A stretch of 31,016 nt of DNA from Planctomycetales bacterium (GCA_027435495.1 DAHZZC010000771.1:1-31016); one strand, 5' to 3'; shown: positions 23,401 through 29,927, counted from the stretch's first letter. Program-made: numbers and translations. The notes: generated by a model from the sequence alone, not told the origin.

Positions 23401-26206
23401 AGGTCCCATTGTTCGCATCGTGATACAAGACCTGGACATCGCCGGGCACGAACGTGGTCGGGTCCACGGGCCGGTCGAAGGTTACCGAGAACGTGACAAC
23501 CCCGCTCTGGGCCTCGGCGAGCGGAATCGGTCCCATCGTGCTGTTGACGATCCGGGGACCGGCGCCGATGGTCATCGGCTGGTAGAAGATGTTGAGCGGA
23601 TTGCCTTTGACGGCCCCACTCGTGATGTGGGACTGGTTGAGGTTCCCCGCCCAGATCGGATAGATCCGACCGCCGTAGGCCGCCAGGCCCATCTGGGTCC
23701 CGTAGTTGTAGTTCCCATCGGCCTGACCGTTGGCGCTTCCCTGGTTGTCTCCCATCGGCGACATGACGATCGTGTTGCCGGTGATCGCGTCGACGGCCGT
23801 CTGCGAGGGATTGGCGTAGGTCTGCGGGCTGAACGACTGACCGCCATCAATGCTGGTCGCGATCTCGGTGACGACACGCGTGTTGGCGACGTCGTACCGG
23901 GCATCACGCCACGACATGACCACCGTCCCGGTGGTCGGGTCCACGGCAATCGCAGGCATGAACTGCGTCCGGCCGGTCGGCGAGGCCGGGTCGATATTCT
24001 CGTTCGCCTGCGAGAATCCGTCGTTGACGGCATTGTCGTTATTGACCGGGTTACCACCGTTGGCGAATTGCCAGGACGTACCCCCGTTATCCGAATACAT
24101 CATGTAGATGTCGGTGTTCGACGTGGGGTTCTTGGTGCCCGGCGGATATTCCAGCGGCAGGTATCCCACGAAGGCCGCATAGATCCGGCCCTGGAACTCG
24201 GTACCGCGGGACACCCCTGTGCTGGTGATATTCGGCCCGAACGTGTTGTCGATCGCCATGACCAGCCCGGGCCCGGCACCTGTGGCGGGCGCCGCCGGAA
24301 TGGCCGTTGGGTAGTTGTCGGAGATCGAACCGGGAACGGCCAGGCCGGTGCTGATGGCGTTCGGCGTCCCAACGGCCATGTTCGTGTTGAACTGGAGGCT
24401 TACCCCGTTGAGGAAGCCCGGCGTGGTCTCGGTCCGGAAATCCGTGACGATCAGGTTCCAGGTGCCATTGAACGGCTGGCCGGTCGAATTCGCCTGATAG
24501 GCACTGACCACACTTTTCAGAAACACGTCGAGTGACCCAACCTCGGGCCGGAAGTAGCCGATGTAGGGCGCGGCATTGCCGTTCGTTCCGGTGGTGGTCG
24601 CGTCGAAGATATTGCGGGTGGCGGTGTCGGTGAAGATCGTCGCGACGTTATTGTCGCCCTGGGAGAAGGTGATCCCTGGGTTGGTGGTGCTCTGGCCGAA
24701 GATACCGAGGTTGGCACCCGAGAGGCCGAACCCCGTGCTGTTGGTCCCGGCCCCGTTGGTCGAGTTCAAGAACAGGGTGATGCTGGGGCCGCCGTTGGGA
24801 GCCTGAAGCACCACCGAGATGTCGCTGAGCGTCGGGTGCGTGATCGAGAGCGAGACCGTCAAATTGCTGAGAGCCGCGATCGTCGCCGCGTTGAAGCCGC
24901 TCACCGAGATCGGGAAGCTCGTCGAAATGGGATTATCAGCCGAACCAGTGCCCGCGGTCCCGGGTTGGATCAGCCCGCCCGTGAGATTGCTAAACGGGAA
25001 CGACTGGCCAGGCTGGACGTTGTTCGTCGTGATGTAGGTCGTATTCGCCCCCCCTGCCGGACCGCTGCCGAAGTCCTCCCAGCCGGCCGTGACCGTCCCC
25101 AGGCCAGCCACCAGAGCCTGTGACGCTCCCGTCGTGCTCGCGGTCGCCGCCTGCGAGAGAGTCAAGGTGGTCCCGCCGAGGAACGTGATCGTCGTCCCGG
25201 CCGGAATCCCCACGCCGCTGACATCCTCGCCAACCTTGAATCCGCTGGCCGTGACACCGGTCACAACCGCCGAGCCACTGGCCAGCGTCCCGGTGAAGGC
25301 AGTCCCCACCTGGTTGATCAGGATCTGAGGATGCGAATCCTTCTGGTTCCCAACGTTCCCGCCCGAGTTCAGGATCGAGGGGCCGCTGAACGAATTCCCA
25401 CCGTCGGACGAGACGACCATCTCGATCCGGTTGGGGTTGAACGGCGTGTCGACATTGGGGTTCGCCGGATGGATATCGCCGCTCGCCCAGGCGACGTAGA
25501 TATTCCCGCTGTAGGGGTCGTTGGCCCCCGTATACACCGGGTTCGCCGTCGACGAGTCCACGGCCAGCGTCGGGCTGTAGGCCGCATCCGAGGTCGTCAG
25601 CCACTGATACACGACGGTCGGCGCGTACGGCTGGATGAGCGGCTTGAATCCACCGGTCAACTGAAACTCGGTCAACGTGATCGCGCCGTCCGTCGCGCCG
25701 CTGGTCTGCAACGCCGAAACGTAGAAGTTCCCCTTTGCGTCGAAGGCCACGCTCGGGTCGGTCACCTGGGTGTAAGCCGTCGGCGGCGTGGAATCGATCG
25801 TCGCGGCGTCGAGGATCGGGTTCACTGGGTCGAAGGGCGTCCACGTATTCCCGCCGTCGGTCGAGAACTTCCCCTCGAGGACGGTCGTGGTGTGCGGCAC
25901 TGGACTCAGCGTCGAGATATCCAGCGCCCAGACCGAGACCATATCGTTCGGGTTATTCGGATCGATCGCCACCGTCGGGCTGACTGCATTGCCGCCGGTC
26001 GTCACCCGCCCCAAGTTCGTCAGGTTCTGAATCGCGCCGTTGGTCGACGCCGCCGGCAGAGTCGACAGCAGCGTCCGCGCCTCCAGCCCCTCCAGCTCGA
26101 TCCGCTGTAGCCGGAATCGCCGCGCCTTCGCAGCCCCCGCCCCCCGGCCGTTGCCACCACGAGACCCCCGAAGCGAGCCGCCCGACGCTCCCGTACCCAT
26201 GGCCAT
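14402..26206 (-). CDS. Giant secreted mosaic protein (3,934 residues) with planctomycete extracellular motif
   Basis: The start has a basic stretch then LEGLEARTLLS, the planctomycete extracellular-protein motif. There is no classical signal peptide. At least eleven Asp-boxes (such as STDGGNTWTPF, SEDTGKTWTKM, SVDNGQTWSLF) indicate sialidase/BNR-type propellers before about 25.0 kb, around 24.1-23.8 kb and in 21.5-18.3 kb. Three proprotein-convertase P-domain-like units lie near 25.0-24.4, 22.7-22.3 and 22.0-21.6 kb (GTWNLIVTDF, GTWYLQISN, GNWTLVLQN). Ig-like domains follow (18.3-17.2 and 16.1-16.0 kb), then FG-GAP/VCBS-like units (15.9-15.1 kb: QGDFDGTG, GDFLGLGYDQAAVYR). A Gly/Ser/Thr linker ends in a tail with 21 His in 91 residues. 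It probably works at the cell surface in adhesion or matrix building. GGGGAG lies upstream of the ATG; ATG 26200 is an alternative start. The frame has no break. Confidence 0.9.
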   Translation of the reverse strand: MAMGTGASGGSLRGSRGGNGRGAGAAKARRFRLQRIELEGLEARTLLSTLPAASTNGAIQNLTNLGRVTTGGNAVSPTVAIDPNNPNDMVSVWALDISTLSPVPHTTTVLEGKFSTDGGNTWTPFDPVNPILDAATIDSTPPTAYTQVTDPSVAFDAKGNFYVSALQTSGATDGAITLTEFQLTGGFKPLIQPYAPTVVYQWLTTSDAAYSPTLAVDSSTANPVYTGANDPYSGNIYVAWASGDIHPANPNVDTPFNPNRIEMVVSSDGGNSFSGPSILNSGGNVGNQKDSHPQILINQVGTAFTGTLASGSAVVTGVTASGFKVGEDVSGVGIPAGTTITFLGGTTLTLSQAATASTTGASQALVAGLGTVTAGWEDFGSGPAGGANTTYITTNNVQPGQSFPFSNLTGGLIQPGTAGTGSADNPISTSFPISVSGFNAATIAALSNLTVSLSITHPTLSDISVVLQAPNGGPSITLFLNSTNGAGTNSTGFGLSGANLGIFGQSTTNPGITFSQGDNNVATIFTDTATRNIFDATTTGTNGNAAPYIGYFRPEVGSLDVFLKSVVSAYQANSTGQPFNGTWNLIVTDFRTETTPGFLNGVSLQFNTNMAVGTPNAISTGLAVPGSISDNYPTAIPAAPATGAGPGLVMAIDNTFGPNITSTGVSRGTEFQGRIYAAFVGYLPLEYPPGTKNPTSNTDIYMMYSDNGGTSWQFANGGNPVNNDNAVNDGFSQANENIDPASPTGRTQFMPAIAVDPTTGTVVMSWRDARYDVANTRVVTEIATSIDGGQSFSPQTYANPSQTAVDAITGNTIVMSPMGDNQGSANGQADGNYNYGTQMGLAAYGGRIYPIWAGNLNQSHITSGAVKGNPLNIFYQPMTIGAGPRIVNSTMGPIPLAEAQSGVVTFSVTFDRPVDPTTFVPGDVQVLYHDANNGTSFIPLFVSGVAPITSSGVGPTNTLGNSAYGYTQFTITFNPTLAANGTTPSGITNFTGTYSYLIAPDNGAGLAIASPVWTTANGVVTRQGDPMDQNANGTVDENAVTTAFTGLTPGDVYADPAPNPTTPVTFNGATSILTPPFNQNTLPLIVPGPYVAGSQAVGTSGQRSTSGDNLLLNDTSSLFNVLFDRPIQASTFTGDQTSTITIMGPAGTVTGPQSFASTSFGQTIPSATATGPGVLTVPLSVPSSNNTFLIEQLSVAFSLAMTDNTQLSMSLISPTGQIIPLLSGLTGSNFTNTILLDNPANEPPSISGGTAPFTGTYMPAYPVGNTQTLAGLKGQSADGTWYLQISNASKSLTGTLDNWSLNITPEIQVVPVAPANGLTNSFNILFPQQSLSGTYTINFGPNALQANGTLGPILDQFGNAIDTTQVAGLDVLRGQGTNAPVTTVQYGAPGLPQTIPAQTGATPGQIVSTISVPDNFVVQGDTTSSGVAGLQVQLNASFANDPNLSATLYYNYGKTGQIAVPLFSNVGSGTQTANFNNTIFNDNAATPVQAGSAPFFSTFTPQMPLSAFAGVNAMGNWTLVLQNNATSLTGTLNGWSLIFQKPLPTSGMGVPGQDAVGVSFRLFTMSPSNALSSQSWTAVGAAAIGSSSQTGGINGGAESSGAGGAGRVTGLAIDTSDPSGNTVYAAGASGGVWKTTNFLAPGGPTWVPLTDFGPTTSLNIGSIAVFPRNHNPNQTVIIAATGEGNTGTPGVGFLISTDGGQTWTLSDSTVNVDANGNPLPINSTARNRIFVGTTAFKVVVDPQPTPSGNVIIYAALSGNNGGIWRSEDTGKTWTKMLAGNATDVVLDPNSGITLDPATNTEVQGNLQVVYAALVGSGGGVYMSPNQGQVWNQMLGGVGNPLIYDGYNFTRGNVNPKNSGNPNGGAGRIALAVPPADTGNAAGAAVYSGWLYAAEADASGKFIGLFMTKDFGQNWVDVRIPSVAPNGAATVQAIPTNDISQPNYPITGGAGFLGAQGTYDLTLNVDPANPNVVYVGGTQDGGQTGLIRIDTTTIWDAHANVPYTNVGPGGNLNLNSTGAATVDDKTKLYFTLATTGDTTSYLNFIRNPNQPFLASPTLETYNVNAFTASGFGVKWIPFDVGGTDYHAVAGMIDPLTGLPRLIFGNDQGIWSVLDNNGTFQTQIGSNDTLAGINRNGNIQITQFYYGAAQPSLQAAIKADAMYYGSAQDNGGPVSAPNVLTSGNITWGGPGGDATGVATNQQGDGSAYQFFWPCCGGNSTDFFQYIPVGQSGSGAYIGRTYGLFAQSGSFPSPDPAQWPYEGGANFAVNPVNGADVMISSNTGAIYTTTNSGVTWFNVGAASIFNSPGGFSDALAYGAPDPSAPSGVGNLNNFLYVGTDKGQIYVSQDGGGANGNTWINISTGLDGSTVKQIITDPVRGSHDAYAVTSGGVFYMANSIASATNPTPTWVNITSNLKNLAYSIYGQSYNPTTDPNSVKYNQAINLNTIAADWQYAIPNSPTNPSAGYHPALFVGADSGVYESVDNGQTWSLFPQSTLGAAQSNGNLPHVVVNSLSLSLGNVDPSTGMPTLAGPYQVVSFNGTITNGSATITNASNLNGLAAGDVVTVPGVTGGFTIAAINTSNNSLTLTSAINFTGTSPESVALQASNPTAAADPNTLMAATYGRGEYAINLAPIVLPSSVAFLSTNSTTTDSAGYTVVNTSKPTLNGLSSITAYGNTTWVTIKDLTPGDATYGQVIGGFDPSQPLQANSGNTTNSLGNFTIPVTSALNSNTISLSGSLTAGSATITGLSTVIGLVAGMPIAGPGIQAGTTIQSISGTTLTLSRNALVGGTGVSLLANLKTIEVYTTNDAGAQSNPVMLTFDLQATDLPPVAPTAPPPAPTLQIDLPGPAQTGIPVTNLTAPLFTGTTIPGTSVTVTEVWTNPPTGVTPSPIVLHPTVNAGGSYSFTFQDFQNPAGVNVTLGTFQVYATATYTYDPNNAGPSPQSNTVTFQINDVPPPSVSDLRLSPATDTGIVGDNVTSDRTPVFVGTTEPGSTVNFYLGTTFSGTVVDGSADVAVSSTTGLRPGETVAGTGIVPGTTIIQINPASGATPAQVVLSQAATASSTGNEVLGAGSQESSVTAGISFNGTTTVGSATVLVASTTGLAVGEGIVGPGIAGGSKITNITNLASGESLLTLSLAATAGQAQGLTASGAAFTGNLSLGSAIVSNVSSATGLSVGEVVIGSGIPAGATITAINTTNPANITVTLSAASTTNTTGASLTPTVPGIAGTLTPGSATVLVGGTAGLSVGQTVSGVGIPSGTTIASIDTTDSLITLSQVATGGSSSSLTATGPIFTGTLTNASPIVAVSSSAGLAVGQFVFGVGLPATGAVIQSVNSATQITLSTSATTTATLETLYAASAASDGASYDFSTQLPFSLSNGQTSVFVVVQNAAGNLSAASNPTTVQIVSNPADYNGGPASDPASFTRNTTTNQVQWTVQTPTGTPAPWFGPSGVAYTPSTTVPANQVVPFQGDFDGTGLTGFAYYNIATATWTVLNASTAAISGPSTFVQGTPNQSLPVVGHFDPNGPAEMAVFTVNPSTGQGTWTIASNITGSRSFSFGQSGDIPIAGDFLGLGYDQAAVYRSSTHQFLVYNPQSPSSPTVFTIPASTPDLSSLVPVPGQYDNQAYYNAATHGTNQPIFGQTEAAVYDPITGNYTILGPGGTAYMITGFPTNGIPAPADYLGIGSDQPAVLNPTTGELVIYNPGTGNAPSALRGQLVNFATLPAGSIAVTAPLTYRLPGASLALGTGGTGGSGGLTTGGGTGTGSTGGTTGGTGTGSTGGGGSVGTGTGSGGSGGSLTTSPGGGGSSSGLGTTGTPGGGSSAPGGSSAGTPSQSGGTSTGTGGGPLGIGVVGKHHRHHLVKKKAHPTRHVVKKGHHHIAAKPAHGHHHVIQVIPADHHAAPAFVIGGHLAHKQNAVDLAIEAVHVNLHHNRKPGHSA
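16144..17206 (-). repeat. Five tandem module copies (4-8) inside an Ig-like domain
   Basis: Five units of about 65-75 residues, starting FSGTVVDGSADV, FNGTTTVGSATV, FTGNLSLGSAIV, IAGTLTPGSATV and FTGTLTNASPIV. Each has the core GL.VG..V.G.GI..G..I and ends in a TLS..AT-like strand. They are inserted between PGSTVNFYLGTT and SAASDGASYDFST, two parts of one Ig-like domain. Confidence 0.75.
17829..18016 (-). repeat. Module copy 3, inside an Ig-like domain
   Basis: About 63 residues, from LSGSLTAGSATI to VSLLAN, with the core IAGPGIQAGTTI and GTTLTLSRNA. It separates NFTIPVTSALNSN from LKTIEVYTTNDAGAQS, two halves of an Ig-like domain ending in the usual D.AG..S phrase. Confidence 0.65.
18403..18601 (-). 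repeat. Module copy 2, near the end of the second propeller
   Basis: About 66 residues, from FNGTITNGSATI to ESVALQ, with the core GDVVTVPGVTGGFTI and NNSLTLTSA. It divides the final propeller blade: PYQVV lies before it and DPNTLMAATYGRGEY after it. Confidence 0.65.
25105..25297 (-). repeat. Module copy 1, inside a propeller
   Basis: About 65 residues, from FTGTLASGSAVV to QALVAG, with the core VGIPAGTTI and TLTLSQAATAS. It sits between ILINQVG and GLGTVTAGWEDFG, which would read on smoothly as one propeller strand pair if the module were removed. Boundaries are approximate. Confidence 0.7.
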
Positions 26207-26689
26207 GTCCCCCAGCTCCCCTTAGGTCGCCTCGATATTTGCACCGCGATGCGTGCGGCAGTGATTCCGGTTTTGCGGCCTGCACAGGACACCCAGGCCG
26301 GGCAAGGTTCAAGGAATCGAGAAAACATGCAGGCCCAACCCCGCCGAGTCAAATTTTCTCGATCCGACTTCCGAAACCTTTCCCTCTCCGAATCTCCAAC
26401 GCCCCTCTCCCCAATCTCCCATCCCGCATGATCCCGACGATTCATCACCACGAAACACGCACGCACAATAGCTAGCTATAATGCAGGCTCGTAATCAGTC
26501 ATGTCAATGGGGTAGACCAGGATTTCTCAAATGATTTCCTTCGGAGATGCGGTTCGTGGGGCGGTCTTGATCCGACCGAGCGCCGGCCCCCCTGCCCTGC
26601 CCTGCTCTCTCGTGCCTGGCTCGACGAACCCCCATGTTGGACCGGCGCGGTCGTCGGGCCCCGATCGCCGAGATGCCCTGGCATCCAGG
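26207..26689. other. Intergenic region upstream of the giant gene
   Basis: About 480 bases without a convincing gene. It should hold the giant gene's promoter. A TATAAT (26477-26482) next to the palindrome AGCTAGCT (26472-26475 region) is present on the plus strand but has no good -35 partner, and on the minus strand only a weak TTACGA/TATTGT pair at 18 bases is seen. The composition becomes visibly less GC-rich here. From about 26510 some 8-base phrases resembling the array to the right begin to appear. Confidence 0.35.
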
Positions 26690-27918
26690 TAAACAGGAAC
26701 CCTGGTCCCTTGATCGATGCGGCGGCATGATCGCCAGACACCCTGGTTTCAAGGAACCCTGGTCCCTTGATCGATGCAGCGGCATGATCGCCAGACACCC
26801 TGGTTTCAAGGCGTCTACGATTTCATGGTGATGAAGACACCTGTCTCCCTGGACATCCTGGCCTCCAGGGATCAAGGCGGATGGGGGTCCAGGGAACCTG
26901 TGGGTCCTGGGTGCTGCCATGACCTACCGGACCTCGGCGGCTTGGTACCTGGGTGCCGTCTTACCTGGGTCGCACAGAATTCAAGGAGGATTGAGGGCCT
27001 TGACATCTTGGCTAAGCGAAGACCAAGGCATCAAGTCAGCGGTGGAACCATGGTCAATGACTGAACTTGGAAAATGGGTCCCTGTAAGACCATGGCGAGG
27101 TGAAGACCAGGGTTTTCCATGCGCCTTGGTTCCTTGTTGACTGGGTTTCCAATTGGCCCTGGCAACTGGATACCAGGGCGTTACAGGTACCGGCCAAACC
27201 TTGATAAAAGGTAGCCTGGGAACCTGGGTTTCAGGGCGCCTGATGTTCATGGCCGACCTTGAGACATGGGAAACCATGAAGCCCAGAAACCTTGACAACC
27301 CATCTGGTGCAGGAACCAGGTTCCACCATGAGCCTGGGAACCAGGGAACCCATTTACCAGGCTGGTCGAGGTATCCGAGGCACCAGGGTTGAGCAGGTGC
27401 CATCAAGTCGAGGGATCAAGGTGGTCGATGAGTTCGAGGAATCAAGTTTCTGGCATGGCCATGGTTCCTTGATGGCCATCTGGCCTGGGTATCCTGGCAA
27501 CCAGGGCACCTGGGTTTCCATTTGTTTCGATGGACTCGTACTCATTGGGATCAAGGTGCCAACGTGACCCTGGCCAATGGGTTTCCAGCTATCGAGTAAG
27601 CTGGGGGCCCAGGTAATGAAGGGACCAGGAAACCCTGACGAATGAAATACCATGGTCCCCTGAAGCCAATGTGTTCACGTTGCCGAGGTGCCAATGGACC
27701 CTGGAAACTCGGGGTCATGGCCAACAGGTCTCTCGATACCGAGGTCGCGGGGAACCTTGATACCGAGGGGCCGAGGTTAATGGGTATCGAGGTTCCCTGA
27801 TGCCGAGGTTCCAGGCGGCCAGGTTTCCCTGGTTCCTGGGTCCCTGGAAATCCAGGTTCCTGGAAACCTGGGAACCTGGATCGATGGGAAACAACTCATC
27901 GAGGGACCATGGTCGGCC
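26690..27918 (+). repeat. Degenerate 8-bp-period repeat array upstream of the ParA gene
   Basis: From 27703 to 27918 the sequence divides without any gap into 27 octamers; 26 start with G, 24 have a purine in position 2 or a GG start, and 23 have C in position 6. Examples are GGTTCCTG (27831 and 27855), GGAACCTG (27871), GATACCGA (27735 and 27759), GGTTCCCT (27791) and GGTTCCAG (27807). Earlier parts show the same units with occasional one- or two-base slips, for example GTATCCTG, GCAACCAG, GGCACCTG (27489-27512). I count 40 CCWGG sites between 26677 and 27879, often 8 or 16 bases apart. The period is not a multiple of three, which argues against coding. No gene overlaps it. Confidence 0.85.
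26696..26809 (+). repeat. 57-bp direct repeat, two copies
   Basis: Copies at 26696-26752 and 26753-26809 differ at one base (GCGGCGG against GCAGCGG). Each copy can be cut into six octamers and one nine-mer (GAACCCTG, GTCCCTTG, ATCGATGC, GGCGGCAT, GATCGCCA, GACACCCT, GGTTTCAAG), so it is a recent duplication of seven units within the array. Confidence 0.85.
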
Positions 27919-27991
27919 GATAAGACACTGTGGCCTTTTGGGTTGAGGCCGGATGCGGCCGGGCCTGTGCGGTGGGGAAGGGGGGTGGCTG

Positions 27992-28822
27992 GTGCGGAGC
28001 GTCGCGGTGACCAATGCGAAGGGGGGGGTCGGCAAGAGCACATCCGCGATCAACCTCGGCGCGGCGATGGCGGAGCTCGGCCGTCGGGTGCTCCTGATCG
28101 ACGCCGACCCGTCGGGGAATGCCGCGCTGGGATTCTTCGCCAGGGGCGCGCCAGGGATCGGCCTGGCCGACGCCCTGCTCGACGGCCTGAAGCTCGAGGA
28201 CGTTGCCGTCTCGACCGAGTCCCCGGGCCTCGACGTGGTCCCACCCGGCGACCGGCTGAGCCTTTGCTCGGAGCAGATGGGAAGCGCGCAGGGGCTCGGC
28301 CAGGGGCGCGAGTTCCGGATTCGCCGACTGTTGAAGGGACTCACCGGCTACGACGTCGTCGTAGTCGACACCAGCCCGGTCCTCACCCCGCTGAACGTGG
28401 CGATTCTCTACGCGGTCTCAGAGATCCTGATCCCGATCGACCCCTGTGTCGCAGCGCTGGCCGGTGTCCGGGCGCTCGAGGACCTGATCCGGACGGTCAG
28501 CGAGTTTCGGATGGAGTTCACCGACGCCGGACCGCTCTCGATCGCCGGGGTCCTGGTGACGCGAGCCGACCGGACCCTGGTCTCCAAGCAGATCGAGTCG
28601 GAGGTTCGCGCGTACTTCGGACCACTGGTCTACGACCGGGTGGTCCCGATCTCGGTGAAGTTCCGTGAGGCGTACGCGCGGGGGGTTCCGCTGATCCATT
28701 ACGATCGGTACTGCGCCGGAGCGGATGCGTACCGGGAGGCAGCCTCGGCGTACCTCGGCGACCCTCGCGTCGCGGCGAAGGTCGAGAACGAGGCTGAGGC
28801 GGCGGGGGATGTGGCGGCCTGA
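27992..28822 (+). CDS. ParA/MinD-type partition ATPase
   Basis: A 276-residue P-loop ATPase. The deviant Walker A motif is KGGVGKST (signature Lys10 and Lys15), the A' motif is LLIDADP (34-40), and Walker B is DVVVVDTSP (near 118-126). No N-terminal helix-turn-helix is present, as in type Ib ParA proteins, which leave DNA recognition to a small partner. These ATPases bind DNA non-specifically as ATP dimers and position plasmids, chromosome origins or protein cargo. The GTG at 27992 is chosen because AAGGGGGG lies six bases before it and the protein then begins directly with the first strand (RSVAVTNAKGG). ATG 27953 would add an unlikely 13-residue Gly-rich leader. The next gene follows after 25 bases and is probably in the same operon. 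The octamer array ends 73 bases upstream. Confidence 0.9.
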   Translation: MRSVAVTNAKGGVGKSTSAINLGAAMAELGRRVLLIDADPSGNAALGFFARGAPGIGLADALLDGLKLEDVAVSTESPGLDVVPPGDRLSLCSEQMGSAQGLGQGREFRIRRLLKGLTGYDVVVVDTSPVLTPLNVAILYAVSEILIPIDPCVAALAGVRALEDLIRTVSEFRMEFTDAGPLSIAGVLVTRADRTLVSKQIESEVRAYFGPLVYDRVVPISVKFREAYARGVPLIHYDRYCAGADAYREAASAYLGDPRVAAKVENEAEAAGDVAA

Positions 28823-28847
28823 GGGTTCCCGGACGGGAGGCGATGCG

Positions 28848-29354
28848 ATGAGCAGTGGTTCGTTGCGGCGCGGGGGGATCCCGGGCCCCGAGAGCCGGAC
28901 CGGGTTGACCCGGCCGAGCATGACCGAGGCGGAGTTCGAACGTCGGATCGTCGCCTCGGTGCCGGCCGCCGAGCCGTCACCGATGCCGATGCCAGTGCCG
29001 ATGCCCGAGCCCTCCGAGCCACCGTCGGCATCGGCGGCGCCCGAGCCCGAGCCCTCGCCGAGGATCTCCTCGGGATCGGGATCGGGTTCAGGGTCGTCGT
29101 CCTCGTCGCGGTCGCGGGCCACGCGGGTCAAGCCGGCGAAGCCCCGGCGGGTCCAGCGGATGTTCGCGATCGAGGAAGAGCTGGACAAGAAGCTCTGGCT
29201 CTACGCGATCCACGTCGGCAAGGACCGCTCCGACGTCGTCAACGACCTGCTGCGTCCGATCGTCGCCTCGATGGTGCTCTACGACTCGCGTGACCGCCGA
29301 GGCCGCAACGCCGACGCAGCCGCCGACCGCGACCTCGACGAGTCGGCCGCCTGA
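28848..29354 (+). CDS. Ribbon-helix-helix protein with disordered N-terminus, probable ParA partner
   Basis: A 168-residue protein. Residues 1-95 are low-complexity (Pro/Met/Glu repeats near 45-60, Ser/Gly run 74-90). Residues about 100-145 read as a ribbon-helix-helix: strand VQRMFAIEE, helix ELDKKLWLYAIHVG, turn KDR, helix SDVVNDLLRPIVASMV. A short charged tail follows. Placement directly after a ParA gene, with a basic, disordered arm ahead of the DNA-binding fold, is the layout of type Ib partition adaptors (ParG and omega are the known examples, usually smaller). GGGAGG precedes ATG 28848 by about eight bases. The RHH call is from the strand-helix-helix pattern only and has no search behind it. 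Confidence 0.72.
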   Translation: MSSGSLRRGGIPGPESRTGLTRPSMTEAEFERRIVASVPAAEPSPMPMPVPMPEPSEPPSASAAPEPEPSPRISSGSGSGSGSSSSSRSRATRVKPAKPRRVQRMFAIEEELDKKLWLYAIHVGKDRSDVVNDLLRPIVASMVLYDSRDRRGRNADAAADRDLDESAA

Positions 29355-29456
29355 CCACCGCGAAGGGGCAGGGCAGGGGGGTTGGAGCCGAGATACGCCG
29401 AGGCGATAGGATCACAGGGGGATGGCCGCAACGGACCATGATATCATTGTTGAAGA

Positions 29457-29927
29457 GTGCGGGCTCGCCCAGATCAAGGCCCACGAGGCATCGCCCGGAG
29501 ATCCAGGAAATCGGCCAGGGCCGTCCGATTCGGCGGAATCACTACCTCCGGCAAGCCGAATGGCGAGGAAAGGCCGACGAGCACTGAGACCGGCCCGACG
29601 TTGCCGCCAGGGCAGCATCCCTGCGACCCGGGTAAGTATGACCTCGATCCCGTTGGCTTCGCGCTCTCGCGGGTCCAGACCTTCCTCGTCTGGATCGACA
29701 AGCATCGGGCCGCTTTCGCGAAGGCGCGAGACACCGACCCAGAGACCGCCGAATCCGATCTGAGCAACCGACGGAGATGGTTCTCGTCCTACATCAGGGG
29801 AACGACGGGGCAGAGCGAAGCCCCGGGATCCGAAGCATCCGCCCGGCAAGCCGACGTGCCAGTCTCCACGACGTCCTACAGCTCGGAGCGAGATTTCTGT
29901 CTCTGGGACGATAATCGTCCCGATTGA
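29457..29927 (+). CDS. Uncertain hypothetical ORF, possibly a gene remnant
   Basis: A GTG at 29457 opens a 156-codon frame. The first 45 residues are Arg-rich and unlike a protein, but the central part (YDLDPVGFALSRVQTFLVWIDKHRAAFAKARD, here quoted in parts: DPVGFALSRVQTF and VWIDKHRAAFAKA) looks like a helical domain with normal codon use. Overlapping frames at 29422 and 29438 are equally weak. No family is recognised and no ribosome site is evident. It may be a small gene with a later start or a decaying one. Confidence 0.28.
   Translation: MRARPDQGPRGIARRSRKSARAVRFGGITTSGKPNGEERPTSTETGPTLPPGQHPCDPGKYDLDPVGFALSRVQTFLVWIDKHRAAFAKARDTDPETAESDLSNRRRWFSSYIRGTTGQSEAPGSEASARQADVPVSTTSYSSERDFCLWDDNRPD

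Noticed and set aside
26499..27653. Several open frames inside the octamer array
   Set aside because: The sequence repeats with a period of 8, not a multiple of three; the frames have repetitive low-complexity translations and no steady codon bias.
26690..27918. CRISPR array
   Set aside because: There is no constant repeat of 23-40 bases with unique spacers, and no cas genes are nearby; the periodicity is 8 bases.
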